In this document: positions 31,685 through 40,929 of the stretch, piece by piece
Position numbering within the stretch: the first letter of the stretch is position 1
Layout: every line of letters starts with the position of its first letter
Source of the DNA: Pistricoccus aurantiacus
GTDB lineage: Bacteria > Pseudomonadota > Gammaproteobacteria > Pseudomonadales > Halomonadaceae
NCBI RefSeq assembly: GCF_007954585.1
Contig: NZ_CP042382.1
Span: 2,480,001 to 2,544,000 of the forward strand
Direction: 5' to 3'
DNA: 64,000 nt
Notes under the pieces: generated by a model
Told to the model about the DNA's origin: nothing
Databases searched by the model: none
Seen by the model: only the letters and a program-made list of their open reading frames with translations
Position numbers and translations under genes: made by a program

Positions 31685-31731
31685 GTAACGAAAATACGTC
31701 GTAAAAATCGGTCTGTTTTACGCTTTGTTAC
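31685..31731. promoter_or_regulatory. Imperfect inverted repeat between flgA and flgB, candidate FlhDC-type operator
   Basis: GTAACGAAAATACGTCGTAAAA (31685-31706) and TTTTACGCTTTGTTAC (31716-31731) form an interrupted palindrome in the 167-base divergent region. The left arm AACG-AAAATA-CG resembles half of an FlhD4C2 box. In E. coli this same divergent region is FlhDC-controlled. The match is loose and flhDC are not in the window. Confidence 0.33.
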
Positions 31732-31795
31732 GAAAAGTTTTCTCTATCCTGCATCCTCAGCCGCTATTCATTCGGGCCGTTGCCGAGAGGAAATC

Positions 31796-32215
31796 ATGAT
31801 CGACAAGCTAGGCGCATCAATGACTTTTCAGCAGGAAGTGCTCAACCTGCGCCAACAGCGCCAGCAGGTGCTGGCGAACAATATCGCCAATGCGGATACA
31901 CCAGGTTACAAGGCGCGGGACTTCGATTTCTCTCGGGAGCTGGAGCGGGTCATGGCTCGCGGTCGCGCCGGGGCGGACGGTCTGGCCATGACCACGACGT
32001 CGAAAGGTCACATTGCCGGCAAGGCCTCCGCCGGCGGCTCGAGCGTTCACGATCTTCTCTACCGGGTACCGATGCAGCCAAGCCTGGACGGTAACACCGT
32101 GGACATGGATCTGGAGCGCAGCCAGTTCGCGGAGAACGCGCTGCGCCAGCAGGCCTCTCTGAGCTTCGTCAACAGTCGTATTCAAGGGCTTAAAGCCGCC
32201 ATGCGACCGGAATAA
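31796..32215 (+). CDS. flgB: Flagellar proximal rod protein FlgB
   Basis: A 139-aa rod protein and the first gene of the flgBCDEFGHIJKL operon. The family signature RQQVLANNIANADTPGYKARDFDF is present near residue 25, and the C-terminal helix (FAENALRQQASLSFVNSRI) pairs with it in the rod. GAGAGGAAATC precedes the ATG. Confidence 0.95.
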   Translation: MIDKLGASMTFQQEVLNLRQQRQQVLANNIANADTPGYKARDFDFSRELERVMARGRAGADGLAMTTTSKGHIAGKASAGGSSVHDLLYRVPMQPSLDGNTVDMDLERSQFAENALRQQASLSFVNSRIQGLKAAMRPE

Positions 32216-32258
32216 CGCCGTGTTCCTCTATCGCCTGTCAGTCAGGAGACTTTAATCC

Positions 32259-32666
32259 ATGTCGATGTTTTCCGTTTTCGATATCGCCGGCTCCGCCATG
32301 AGCGCCCAGGCGCAGCGCATGAACGTCACCGCCAGCAACCTGGCCAACGCGGATAGCGTGGCCGGCCCGGACGGCGAGGCCTATCGCGCCCGCCAGGTAT
32401 GGTTCGAGGCCCAGACCCAGAACGGTGGCGGGGCCGGCGGCGTGCGGGTGAAAGAGGTGATCGAGGATCCCTCGCCGCTGCGCATGGAATATCGCCCGGC
32501 GCATCCCCTGGCGGACGAGCAGGGCTATATCAGCATGCCCAACGTCGATCCGGTGGGGGAAATGGTCAACATGATCTCCGCCTCACGTTCCTATCAAGCC
32601 AACGTCGAGGTCATGAACACCAGCAAGCAGCTGATGCTCAAGACCCTGACCCTGGGAGAAAACTAA
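32259..32666 (+). CDS. flgC: Flagellar proximal rod protein FlgC
   Basis: A 135-aa rod protein. The N-terminal [19 protein letters not shown] motif and the C-terminal [20 protein letters not shown] motif are typical. It follows flgB by 43 bases, and flgD begins two bases after its stop. Confidence 0.95.
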   Translation: MSMFSVFDIAGSAMSAQAQRMNVTASNLANADSVAGPDGEAYRARQVWFEAQTQNGGGAGGVRVKEVIEDPSPLRMEYRPAHPLADEQGYISMPNVDPVGEMVNMISASRSYQANVEVMNTSKQLMLKTLTLGEN

Positions 32667-32668
32667 GC

Positions 32669-33367
32669 ATGGCAAGCGCGATCGATTCTTCCGTCCTCAG
32701 CGGCATCAACGCCGGGCTACCCAGCCAGCAGGCGTCTCGCGCCAATCAGGGCGTTGGTGATCTGGGGGACAGCTTCATGACGCTGCTGGTCACCCAGCTG
32801 CAGAACCAGGACCCGCTCAACCCGATGCAGAACGCGGAGATGACCTCCCAGCTGGCGCAGATCAACACCGTCAGCGGTATCGAGGATTTGAACGCCACTC
32901 TGGAAGGCATCAATTCCCAGATCGACGCGGGCCAGGCGCTGCAGGCCGCAAGCCTGGTCGGTCAGGGGGTGCTGGTGCCGGGAGATCGGCTGTTGGCCAG
33001 CGTGACGGAAGGCGGTGATGCGGTTACCACGCCCTTCGGCGTCGAGCTGGATCAGCCCGCGGACAGTCTGCGGGTGACCATCAGCGACGGCGCCGGTCAG
33101 GTGGTCAGCCAATATCAGACGGATCCGGTGAAGGCCGGGGTCTCGTCCTTCCAGTGGGACGGTCAACTGGCCAGTGGTAAGACCGCCGGCCAAGGCGCTT
33201 ATCGCGTCAAGATCGAGGCCCTGGTCGATGACAAGATCGTGCCCAGCCAAACCCTCAACTATGCCCAGGTAGGGGGAGTGATTCCACAGGAGCAGGGCGG
33301 TGCGCTACTGGATCTTGGCGCGGTCTACGGTCAGGTCGGCCTGAGCGCCATCAAGCAGATTCTGTAA
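32669..33367 (+). CDS. flgD: Flagellar hook-capping protein FlgD
   Basis: A 232-aa scaffolding cap for hook assembly. The N-terminal FMTLLVTQLQNQDPLNPMQNAEMTSQLAQIN signature (described in part) is followed by a Tudor/FnIII-like C-terminal region with FQWDGQLASGKTAGQGAYRV. The ATG at 32669 is taken as the start; the frame runs open upstream into flgC, which is only a shadow. Confidence 0.94.
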   Translation: MASAIDSSVLSGINAGLPSQQASRANQGVGDLGDSFMTLLVTQLQNQDPLNPMQNAEMTSQLAQINTVSGIEDLNATLEGINSQIDAGQALQAASLVGQGVLVPGDRLLASVTEGGDAVTTPFGVELDQPADSLRVTISDGAGQVVSQYQTDPVKAGVSSFQWDGQLASGKTAGQGAYRVKIEALVDDKIVPSQTLNYAQVGGVIPQEQGGALLDLGAVYGQVGLSAIKQIL

Positions 33368-33415
33368 TAGCCATTAATCGGATTCTCTAACAAGTTAGTA
33401 CGCAGAGGAAACAAC

Positions 33416-34708
33416 ATGAGTTTTTCACAGGCATTGAGCGGTCTTAACGCCGCCCGTAATCAGCTGGGCGTGTTGGGCAACAACATCGCCAATTCCCAGA
33501 CCACCGGCTTCAAGTCCTCCGGCGTCCAGTTCGCGGACGTCTACGCCAATTCCAAGGTGGGCCTGGGGGTGCAGGTGTCCAGCATTCTGCAGGACTTCAG
33601 CGGTGGCAACCTGGAATCCACCGGGCGCGACATGGATCTCGCCATCAGCGGCAACGGTTTCTTCCGCTTCCAGCAGGCCGGCGAGGTGGTGTATTCCCGC
33701 AACGGCCAGCTGACCATGACGCCCGGGGGCGAGCTGGTCAACGCTCAGGGGGCGAAGATCATGGGCTACGGGTTGCAGGACTCCAACGACGCCTTCTCCA
33801 GCATCGCCGGCGGTGGCCAGCCGGTACCGATCACAGTGCCCGCGGACGACATGGCGGCTTCCGCCACCACCCAGGTGAATTCTGTCTATAACCTGGATGC
33901 GAGCATTGACCAAACGGACCCTAATTTGTTGAAAAAAACGACGTTGGGTACAGGTTTGGGCGCGCCCAACGAGACCCTAGACATCAATTATCATTACTCC
34001 AATAGCTTTATCGCCTACGACTCCTTGGGTAACGCTCATAACGTCAACGCCTATTACGAGAAAGTCCAAGACAACGAATGGAAGGTACGAACGTCCATCG
34101 ATGGCGAGGTTAATGTCAATGCTGGTGCGCCGACGAAAGATTTGAATGTCTTCACGCTGAACTTCGACAAGAACGGCCAGCTGGTACGCACCAATGGCGA
34201 TATAACCGGCGTGAACGGCAGCGATCGTAAAACCCTCGATCTACCTATCGACTCCGGCGCCGAGTCGATGGAAGTGGACTTCGTGCTCGCCGGCACGACC
34301 CAGTTCGCCAATGAGTCCTCCGTCAAATCCCTGACCCAGAACGGCTATACCGCCGGTGCCCTGGTAGGGGTGACCATCGAAGACGACGGCTCGGTGATGC
34401 GGCATTTCTCCAACGAGCAGTCCCGGGCGGCGGGGCAGATCGTGCTGGCCAACTTCCGCAACGCGGAAGGCCTGAAGCCGGAGGGGGACAACGTCTGGTC
34501 CGCCACCGCTGCCTCCGGCCAGGAGCTGGTAGGGGTCGCCGGCACCGGGCTGCTGGGCACCATCGAAGGCCAGGCACTGGAAACCTCAAACGTGGACATG
34601 GCGGATGAGCTGGTCAGCATGATCGTCGCCCAGCGCGCTTATCAGGCCAACTCCCAGACCATCAAGACCCAGGACGAGATATTACAAACCGCCATCAATC
34701 TCCGCTAA
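33416..34708 (+). CDS. flgE: Flagellar hook protein FlgE
   Basis: A 430-aa hook subunit. N-terminal LGVLGNNIANSQTTGFKSSG and C-terminal MADELVSMIVAQRAYQANSQ are the conserved D0 helices. The middle (about residues 160-275, bases 33895-34250) is less conserved, and its codon use differs from its neighbours, with more A/T and several TTG leucines. This corresponds to the surface-exposed D2 region, where recombination or fast divergence is common. Confidence 0.95.
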   Translation: MSFSQALSGLNAARNQLGVLGNNIANSQTTGFKSSGVQFADVYANSKVGLGVQVSSILQDFSGGNLESTGRDMDLAISGNGFFRFQQAGEVVYSRNGQLTMTPGGELVNAQGAKIMGYGLQDSNDAFSSIAGGGQPVPITVPADDMAASATTQVNSVYNLDASIDQTDPNLLKKTTLGTGLGAPNETLDINYHYSNSFIAYDSLGNAHNVNAYYEKVQDNEWKVRTSIDGEVNVNAGAPTKDLNVFTLNFDKNGQLVRTNGDITGVNGSDRKTLDLPIDSGAESMEVDFVLAGTTQFANESSVKSLTQNGYTAGALVGVTIEDDGSVMRHFSNEQSRAAGQIVLANFRNAEGLKPEGDNVWSATAASGQELVGVAGTGLLGTIEGQALETSNVDMADELVSMIVAQRAYQANSQTIKTQDEILQTAINLR

Positions 34709-34736
34709 GGAAATGCCGACTAAGGCAAGCTGACCC

Positions 34737-35477
34737 ATGGATCACATTCTCTACACCGCCATGAGCGGCGCGCGGCAAAGCCTGGATCGACAGGGGGTGG
34801 TGAGCAATAACCTGGCCAACGCTTCCACCAGCGGGTTTCGCGCGCAGTTGCATGCGTCCCGGGCGGTGCCGGTGCAGGGCGCCGGGGAATTGCCCACCCG
34901 CATCTCCGCCGCCGAGACAACCCCGGGGGCGGATTTCACCCCCGGCCCGGTCAACGCCACCGGGCGGGACCTGGACGTGGCCATGGGCAAGGACGCCTGG
35001 CTGGCGGTGCAGGCGCCGGATGGAGATGAAGCCTATACCCGGCGCGGCGATCTGCAGGTCGATGGTGATGGCCTGGTCAACGTGGCCGGCCATCCGGTGA
35101 TGGGGGACGGCGGGCCGCTGATCGTGCCCTTGGGCGCCAGGCTTTTCGTGGGCGCGGACGGCACCGTCAGCGCGATCAGCCCGGGGCAGGATGCGGAGAA
35201 TCTGGTCGCGATGGGGCGGCTCAAGCTGGTCAACGGCGCCGAAGCGAAGCTGACTCGGGGCGAGGACGGTCTGTTTCGCGCCGAGGGCGGCAACCTCCAG
35301 CAGGATGAAGCGATGACCGTCACCAGCGGCGCCCTGGAAGGCAGCAACGTCAGCGCCGTCGAGACCATGGTGGCGATGATCGATTCCGCCCGGCGCTACG
35401 AGATGCAGATGAAGGTGATTTCCAGCGCGGACGAGAACGCCCAGCGCGCCAATCAGCTTCTCTCACTGCAAGGTTAA
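34737..35477 (+). CDS. flgF: Flagellar proximal rod protein FlgF
   Basis: A 246-aa rod protein. It shows GVVSNNLANASTSGFRAQL at the N-terminus, the central GRDLDVAMGKDAWLAVQ fold shared with FlgG, and the C-terminal ETMVAMIDSARRYEMQMK helix. Order and spacing are as in E. coli. Confidence 0.94.
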   Translation: MDHILYTAMSGARQSLDRQGVVSNNLANASTSGFRAQLHASRAVPVQGAGELPTRISAAETTPGADFTPGPVNATGRDLDVAMGKDAWLAVQAPDGDEAYTRRGDLQVDGDGLVNVAGHPVMGDGGPLIVPLGARLFVGADGTVSAISPGQDAENLVAMGRLKLVNGAEAKLTRGEDGLFRAEGGNLQQDEAMTVTSGALEGSNVSAVETMVAMIDSARRYEMQMKVISSADENAQRANQLLSLQG

Positions 35478-35498
35478 TTATCATAGAAGGGTAAGCCC

Positions 35499-36281
35499 AT
35501 GATTCGTTCCCTATGGACCGCCAAGACCGGCCTCGAGGCGCAACAGGTCAAGATGGATGTCATCTCCAACAACCTGGCCAACGTCAATACCACCGGCTTC
35601 AAGAAGACCCGAGCGGTGTTCGAGGACCTGCTGTATCAGAACCTGCGCCAGCCCGGCGCCCAGAACGACGTCCAGAATAATCTGCCTTCCGGCATGCAGG
35701 TGGGTTCCGGGGTGCGCCCGGTGGCCACGGAGCGCCTGCATAGCCAGGGCGGCCTGGAAAATACCGAGAACTCCCGAGACCTGGCCATCAACGGCGAAGG
35801 CTTCTTTCAGGTACAGATGCCGGACGGCACCACCGCCTTCACTCGGGACGGCAGCTTCCAGCTCGACCAGGACGGTCAGATGGTGACTTCCAGCGGCTAT
35901 CCGGTGCAGCCGGCGATCATCATTCCGCAGAATGCGCTTTCCGTGAGCATCGGCAAGGACGGCGTGGTGTCGGTGACTCAGCCGGGCATTCGCGAGTCGA
36001 ATCAGGTCGGCCAGTTGACGCTTTCCAGCTTCGTCAATCCCGCGGGCCTCGAGAGCGTCGGCGAGAACCTCTACATGGAAACCACCGCCTCCGGACCGCG
36101 CAACGAGGGCATGCCGGGTATCAACGGCCTGGGCCGGCTCTATCAGGGCTATGTGGAAACCTCCAACGTCAACGTGGTGGAGGAAATGGTCAACATGATC
36201 CAGACCCAGCGCGCCTACGAGATCAACAGCAAGGCGGTGCAGACTTCCGACGAGATGCTGGCCCGTCTGGCTCAGCTGTAA
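35499..36281 (+). CDS. flgG: Flagellar distal rod protein FlgG
   Basis: A 260-aa distal rod subunit, exactly the E. coli length. Signatures are [20 protein letters not shown], the QPGAQN segment near residue 50 and the C-terminal [20 protein letters not shown]. It lies between flgF and flgH in the canonical order. Confidence 0.96.
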   Translation: MIRSLWTAKTGLEAQQVKMDVISNNLANVNTTGFKKTRAVFEDLLYQNLRQPGAQNDVQNNLPSGMQVGSGVRPVATERLHSQGGLENTENSRDLAINGEGFFQVQMPDGTTAFTRDGSFQLDQDGQMVTSSGYPVQPAIIIPQNALSVSIGKDGVVSVTQPGIRESNQVGQLTLSSFVNPAGLESVGENLYMETTASGPRNEGMPGINGLGRLYQGYVETSNVNVVEEMVNMIQTQRAYEINSKAVQTSDEMLARLAQL

Positions 36282-36330
36282 GGTTTGATCCGATCCAACA
36301 CAGATAGCCGCTCGGCGGCGAGGAAATTCC

Positions 36331-37020
36331 ATGAAGCGAAGGATAGGTGATCTGACCAAGGGCCTGCTGGTACTGATTGCGCTGGCCTGGCTCGGCGGCT
36401 GCGCCCAAGTGCCTCGCGCCTCGGTGGTGGGGGATCAGGAGCAGATCGAGATTCCCGTCGCGCCGCCGGCGCCGGCCAACGGCTCGATCTTCCAGCCACA
36501 GGCGGGCTACGCCTATCAGCCGCTGTTCGAGGACCGCCGCCCGCGCACCGTGGGAGATATCCTGACCATCACCCTGGATGAGAAGGTCAGCGCCAGCAAG
36601 AACTCCCGCAGCAACGCGGATCGCAACGGCTCCACGGGCCTCAGTTTCAACCAGGTGCCGGAAGGGCTGGAGGAACTGCTGGGCTACAACGCCGATGTGG
36701 AAGGCAAGAGCGATTTCGTCGGCGGCGGCGGCGCCCAGGCCAACAACTCCTTTACCGGCACCCTGACGGTGACGGTGCTTGAGGTGCTGCCCAACGGCAA
36801 CCTGCGGGTGCGCGGCGAGAAGCAGATCGCCATCAATCAGGGCGCCGAGTTCATCCGCTTCTCCGGGGTCGTCAATCCGCGCACCATCACCGGTAGCAAT
36901 ACCGTGCCTTCTACCCAGGTGGCGGATGCACGGATCGAATACGTGGGCAATGGCTATATCAACGAAGCGCAGCACATGGGCTGGCTGCAGCGCTTCTTTC
37001 TCAATGTCTCGCCGTTCTGA
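36331..37020 (+). CDS. flgH: Flagellar L-ring lipoprotein FlgH
   Basis: A 229-aa outer-membrane L-ring subunit. The lipoprotein signal ends in a LGGC lipobox (Cys near residue 24). [38 protein letters not shown] and the C-terminal MGWLQRFF are conserved in FlgH. Confidence 0.95.
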   Translation: MKRRIGDLTKGLLVLIALAWLGGCAQVPRASVVGDQEQIEIPVAPPAPANGSIFQPQAGYAYQPLFEDRRPRTVGDILTITLDEKVSASKNSRSNADRNGSTGLSFNQVPEGLEELLGYNADVEGKSDFVGGGGAQANNSFTGTLTVTVLEVLPNGNLRVRGEKQIAINQGAEFIRFSGVVNPRTITGSNTVPSTQVADARIEYVGNGYINEAQHMGWLQRFFLNVSPF

Positions 37021-37027
37021 GGCCTTT

Positions 37028-38152
37028 ATGTCGACTATTCTTCCAGGCGTTCGAGCGCATTTTCCCGTCGGGCTGTTTCTTCTATTGATCGGCCTGTTCA
37101 GCGCGGCTCAGGCCGCCACCCTCCGCGAGCTGGCGGACTTCCACGGCGTGCGTGACAACGCCCTGGTGGGCTACGGCCTGGTGGTGGGCCTGGACGGCAG
37201 CGGCGACCAGACCATGCAGGCGCCCTTCACCGGCCAGAGCCTGACCAACATGCTGTCTCAGCTGGGTATCAGCGTGCCGCCGGGCACCAACATGCAGCTC
37301 AAGAACGTGGCGGCGGTCATGGTGACTGCCAGCCTGCCGCCATTTTCCCGCCAGGGACAGGAGCTGGACGTGGTGGTGTCCTCCGTGGGCAACGCTCGCA
37401 GCCTGCGCGGCGGCACTCTGCTGATGACCCCGCTCAAGGGCGCGGACGGCGCCACCTACGCCCTGGCCCAAGGCAATCTGCTGATCGGCGGCGCCGGCGC
37501 CGAGGCGGGAGGCAGCAGCGTGCAGATCAATCAGCAGGCCAGTGGACGCATTCCCGGCGGCGCCACGGTGGAACGTGCCGTGCCCCTGAACCTGGGCGAC
37601 GACAACGGCTTTCTGGAACTCCAGCTCAAGCAGGCGGATTTCGGTACCGCGGATCGGGTGGTCAGCGCTATCAATCTGGAATTCGGCCGCGGCGTGGCGG
37701 AGGCGGTGGACGGTCGAACGATTCGCCTGCTGGGGCCGCGCACGGACAACGCCCGAGTGCACTTCATGGCTCGGGTGGAAAGCGTCAGCGTCACCCCGAC
37801 GGAAGCGCCGGCCAAGGTCATCATCAATGCGCGCACCGGCTCCGTGGTGCTCAATAGCCGGGTCACGCTTAGCCAGGCGGCGGTGGCCCACGGCAATCTC
37901 TCCATCGTCATCGATACCGACTTTGGCGTCAGCCAGCCCGCCCCCTTCAGCCAAGGCCAGACCACGGTGGTGCCGAATACCAAAATCGGCATCAACCAGC
38001 AGCAGGCCTCCCTGCAGATGGTGGAAGGCGCAGACCTCAGCGATGTGGTGAACGCCCTCAACGCCCTGGGCGCCACGCCCCAGGATCTGATGGTGATTCT
38101 CGAGGCGCTGAAGGCCGCCGGCGCCCTGCACGCGGAACTGGAGATTATTTGA
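37028..38152 (+). CDS. flgI: Flagellar P-ring protein FlgI
   Basis: A 374-aa periplasmic P-ring subunit with a signal peptide (LFLLLIGLFSAAQAA). The conserved VRDNALVGYGLVVGLDGSGDQ and the NMQLKNVAAVMVTASLPPF region follow. The ATG at 37028 lies 8 bases after the flgH stop. The frame is open further upstream inside flgH, which is not coding. FlgA, encoded divergently, is its chaperone. Confidence 0.95.
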   Translation: MSTILPGVRAHFPVGLFLLLIGLFSAAQAATLRELADFHGVRDNALVGYGLVVGLDGSGDQTMQAPFTGQSLTNMLSQLGISVPPGTNMQLKNVAAVMVTASLPPFSRQGQELDVVVSSVGNARSLRGGTLLMTPLKGADGATYALAQGNLLIGGAGAEAGGSSVQINQQASGRIPGGATVERAVPLNLGDDNGFLELQLKQADFGTADRVVSAINLEFGRGVAEAVDGRTIRLLGPRTDNARVHFMARVESVSVTPTEAPAKVIINARTGSVVLNSRVTLSQAAVAHGNLSIVIDTDFGVSQPAPFSQGQTTVVPNTKIGINQQQASLQMVEGADLSDVVNALNALGATPQDLMVILEALKAAGALHAELEII

Positions 38153-39189
38153 TGAGCGTCATATCAGCCAATCAAGGGATGAACCTCGGAGCGAGCCAAA
38201 GCCAGTTTGCCCTGGACATGCAGGGGCTGTCCCGCATCAAGCACAGCGCGCGACAGGATCCGGAAGGCGGCAAGCAGGCCGCCGCCCGGCAGTTCGAGGC
38301 GCTGTTCCTGCAGATGATGATGAAGAGCATGCGCGAGGCGGTGCCCAGCAGCGGGCTGATGGATAACAAACAGACGCAGATGTTCACCTCCCTGCTGGAT
38401 CAGCAGTGGGCCCAGGAGCTTTCCGGCCGCGGCATCGGCTTGGCGGATACGCTGCTCAAGCAGTTGGGTGGCGGCGCGAAAGCCGCGCCGTCAACGGAAG
38501 ACGATGGTCTGATCGCCGGCATTCCTCGTGGCACGCCGCAATTGCTCAGTCATGTTTCCGAGAGCCATGCTTCTCGGCACCACGCGGAGAAAGCCGACGG
38601 CCGGAGCCTTGGCGACACCTCGCAAGACTTCTATGCCGCTCTCGAGCTCGAGCGGGCTGGCGCGGCGAGTATCAACGAATCCGTTGAGTCCAAGCGTTCT
38701 GCGCTGCCTCACGTGCAGGATTTCATTGCCAGGCTGTCCGAGCCCGCCCAGCGGGCCAGTGAAAGAAGCGGCGTTCCGGCGGAGCTGATTCTTGCCCAGG
38801 CGGCGCTGGAGACCGGCTGGGGCAGCCGCGGCATTCCCACACGAGACGGCGGTGAAAGCCATAACCTGTTCGGCATCAAGGCAGGCAGCCGCTGGCAGGG
38901 AGATACCACGGATATCGTCACCCACGAGTTCATCGGCGGCCAGCGCCGGGAAGTGGTGGATCGCTTCCGAGTCTACGATTCCTTCGAGGACGCCTTCACG
39001 GACTACGCCAGCCTGATCGGCAACAATGCCCGCTATCAGGGTGTGGTCCAAGCGCCCAATGCCCAGGAAGCTGCCCGGGCGCTTCAGCGCGGCGGCTACG
39101 CCACGGACCCGGCCTACGCGGACAAGCTGATCGCGGTGATGCGAACCCTAGGCCCTCTGGGGGAAACGAGCCTGCTCGCCAGCCGCTGA
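38152..39189 (+). CDS. flgJ: Flagellar rod-cap/peptidoglycan hydrolase FlgJ
   Basis: A 345-aa bifunctional protein. The N-terminal rod-binding domain has ARQFEALFLQMMMKSMREA. The C-terminal glucosaminidase (GH73) domain has ILAQAALETGWGSRG with the catalytic Glu, then NLFGIKAG. It opens the peptidoglycan for the growing rod. The ATG at 38152 shares one base with the flgI stop; a TTG one codon earlier is unlikely. Confidence 0.95.
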   Translation: MSVISANQGMNLGASQSQFALDMQGLSRIKHSARQDPEGGKQAAARQFEALFLQMMMKSMREAVPSSGLMDNKQTQMFTSLLDQQWAQELSGRGIGLADTLLKQLGGGAKAAPSTEDDGLIAGIPRGTPQLLSHVSESHASRHHAEKADGRSLGDTSQDFYAALELERAGAASINESVESKRSALPHVQDFIARLSEPAQRASERSGVPAELILAQAALETGWGSRGIPTRDGGESHNLFGIKAGSRWQGDTTDIVTHEFIGGQRREVVDRFRVYDSFEDAFTDYASLIGNNARYQGVVQAPNAQEAARALQRGGYATDPAYADKLIAVMRTLGPLGETSLLASR

Positions 39190-39196
39190 TCCTGTC

Positions 39197-39223
39197 TCAA
39201 GTCTTTTCAACTTGCGTCGATAA
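39197..39223 (+). promoter_or_regulatory. Sigma-28 (FliA) promoter of flgKL
   Basis: TCAAGTCT (39197-39204), an exact 11-base spacer and GTCGATAA (39216-39223) fit the flagellar sigma-28 consensus in its TCAAG variant. The element lies in the 64-base gap between flgJ and flgK, as expected for late flgKL transcription. Confidence 0.8.
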
Positions 39224-39253
39224 CTTCCGTATCCGTTTCAGGGAACGACAATC

Positions 39254-40909
39254 ATGAGTCTCTTTTCCATTGGTCTGAGTGGCATGCACGCGGCGCAGAA
39301 CGCGCTGCTGACCACCGGTAACAATATCAACAACGCCTTCACCCCGGGCTATAACCGGGAGATCACCCAGCTGGCGGAGCAGGACGGCAGGCGAGGGGTG
39401 ACGGTAGTCAACGTGGAGCGTCAGTTCGACCGCTACGTGTCCGCGCAGCTCAACGACGCCACCAGCGCTTCCACCGCTCTAAAGACCTACGATAACCAGA
39501 TCAGCCAGATCGACGATCTGCTGGCGGATCGCGAGGCCGGGCTGGCGCCGCTGATACAGAGTTTCTTCTCGTCCCTGGAGGATCTTGCCAGCGCGCCTTC
39601 GGACCCGGCCGCCCGTCAGGGGACCATTGGCAACGCGGATACCCTGAGCGCTCAGTTCCGCTCCTTCGACGCCTATCTCGAAGACATGCAGCAGGGCATC
39701 AACGGCCAGATTAAGGATGAGGTCGTCCAGATCAACAATCAGACCAAGCAGCTAGCTCAGCTCAACCGGGAAATCGGCCTTGCCCGGGCGCGCAGCGGCG
39801 AGGCCCCCAACAGCCTGCTCAATCAGCGGGATCAGGTGGTGGCGCAACTCAGTGAACGCCTGGACGTCAAGCTCAGCGTGCAGGACGGCAAGTCCTACAA
39901 CCTGACGCTTTCCAGCGGCGAACCCTTGGTGACCGGCACGCGATCCTTCAGTCTAGAAGCCATGGCTTCTAGCACTGATCCGGAGCGGATCGTGGTCGGC
40001 GTGCGCGACGCCGGGGGCAACGCCGCGGAACTTGCGCCGGGTACCATCAGCGGCGGCACCCTTGGTGGTCTGACTCACTTTCGCAGCGAAACCCTGGACG
40101 ACACTCAGAATCAGCTTGGCCGACTGGCGATTTCCCTGGCGGAAGGCTTCAATGAGCAGCATCGTAAAGGCGCCGATCTGAATGGCAATCTCGGCGAGGA
40201 TATGTTCAAGATCGGTGATCCTCAGGCCTTCGCCAGCGATCGCAACGGCGGCCGCGCCAGAGTCGATTCCATCGCCATCGATGATTACAAGGAGCTGCGG
40301 GCCACGGACTATGAGATTCGTATCAATGACAATTCGCCCGCTGATGCGAGCGGCTTTACCATCCAGCGCAAGGACAACGGCCAGAAACTGGAGGCCGGCA
40401 GCGATTTCACCTTCGACAGTGCCAATCGCACCCTGAGTTTCGGCGGCGTTAAGCTCGGTTTCGACGGCGGTACCCTGAACCAGGGAGATCGCTTTGAAGT
40501 ACAGCCGGTGCGTCACGGTGCCGGCGGCATGGAAAACCGGATCAGCGAGCTGGACAAGATCGCCGCGGGTATCCCGGATGCAGACAACGGTACCGGCGAC
40601 AACCGCAATGCCCTGGAACTCCAGAGCCTGCAGAACGAGAAACTGGTGGGGGGCAATGCCTCGGTCAATCAGGCTTATAGCGGCCTGATCAGCGACGTGG
40701 GTAATCGCACCAGCGTGATCAAGGTCAACCTCGACGCCAAGCAGGGGCTGACGGAGCAGCTGTACGCGGTGCAACAGTCCCAGTCCGGGGTCAACCTCAA
40801 CGACGAGGCGGCTAACCTACTGCGCTATCAGCAGTTCTATCAAGCCAACGCCAAGGTCATCGAGATCGGTTCCACCGTGATCGATACCATCCTTGGCTTG
40901 CGTACCTGA
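39254..40909 (+). CDS. flgK: Flagellar hook-filament junction protein FlgK
   Basis: A 551-aa HAP1 protein. N-terminal GMHAAQNALLTTGNNINNAF and C-terminal SGVNLNDEAANLLRYQQFYQ, followed by an ANAKVI helix, are the conserved coiled-coil ends. The central domain carries YEIRINDNSPADASGFTIQR-type sequence found in FlgK. It joins the hook to FlgL and is an FlgN client. Confidence 0.95.
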   Translation: MSLFSIGLSGMHAAQNALLTTGNNINNAFTPGYNREITQLAEQDGRRGVTVVNVERQFDRYVSAQLNDATSASTALKTYDNQISQIDDLLADREAGLAPLIQSFFSSLEDLASAPSDPAARQGTIGNADTLSAQFRSFDAYLEDMQQGINGQIKDEVVQINNQTKQLAQLNREIGLARARSGEAPNSLLNQRDQVVAQLSERLDVKLSVQDGKSYNLTLSSGEPLVTGTRSFSLEAMASSTDPERIVVGVRDAGGNAAELAPGTISGGTLGGLTHFRSETLDDTQNQLGRLAISLAEGFNEQHRKGADLNGNLGEDMFKIGDPQAFASDRNGGRARVDSIAIDDYKELRATDYEIRINDNSPADASGFTIQRKDNGQKLEAGSDFTFDSANRTLSFGGVKLGFDGGTLNQGDRFEVQPVRHGAGGMENRISELDKIAAGIPDADNGTGDNRNALELQSLQNEKLVGGNASVNQAYSGLISDVGNRTSVIKVNLDAKQGLTEQLYAVQQSQSGVNLNDEAANLLRYQQFYQANAKVIEIGSTVIDTILGLRT

Positions 40910-40929
40910 TTGTCGAGGAGCCGTATCCC

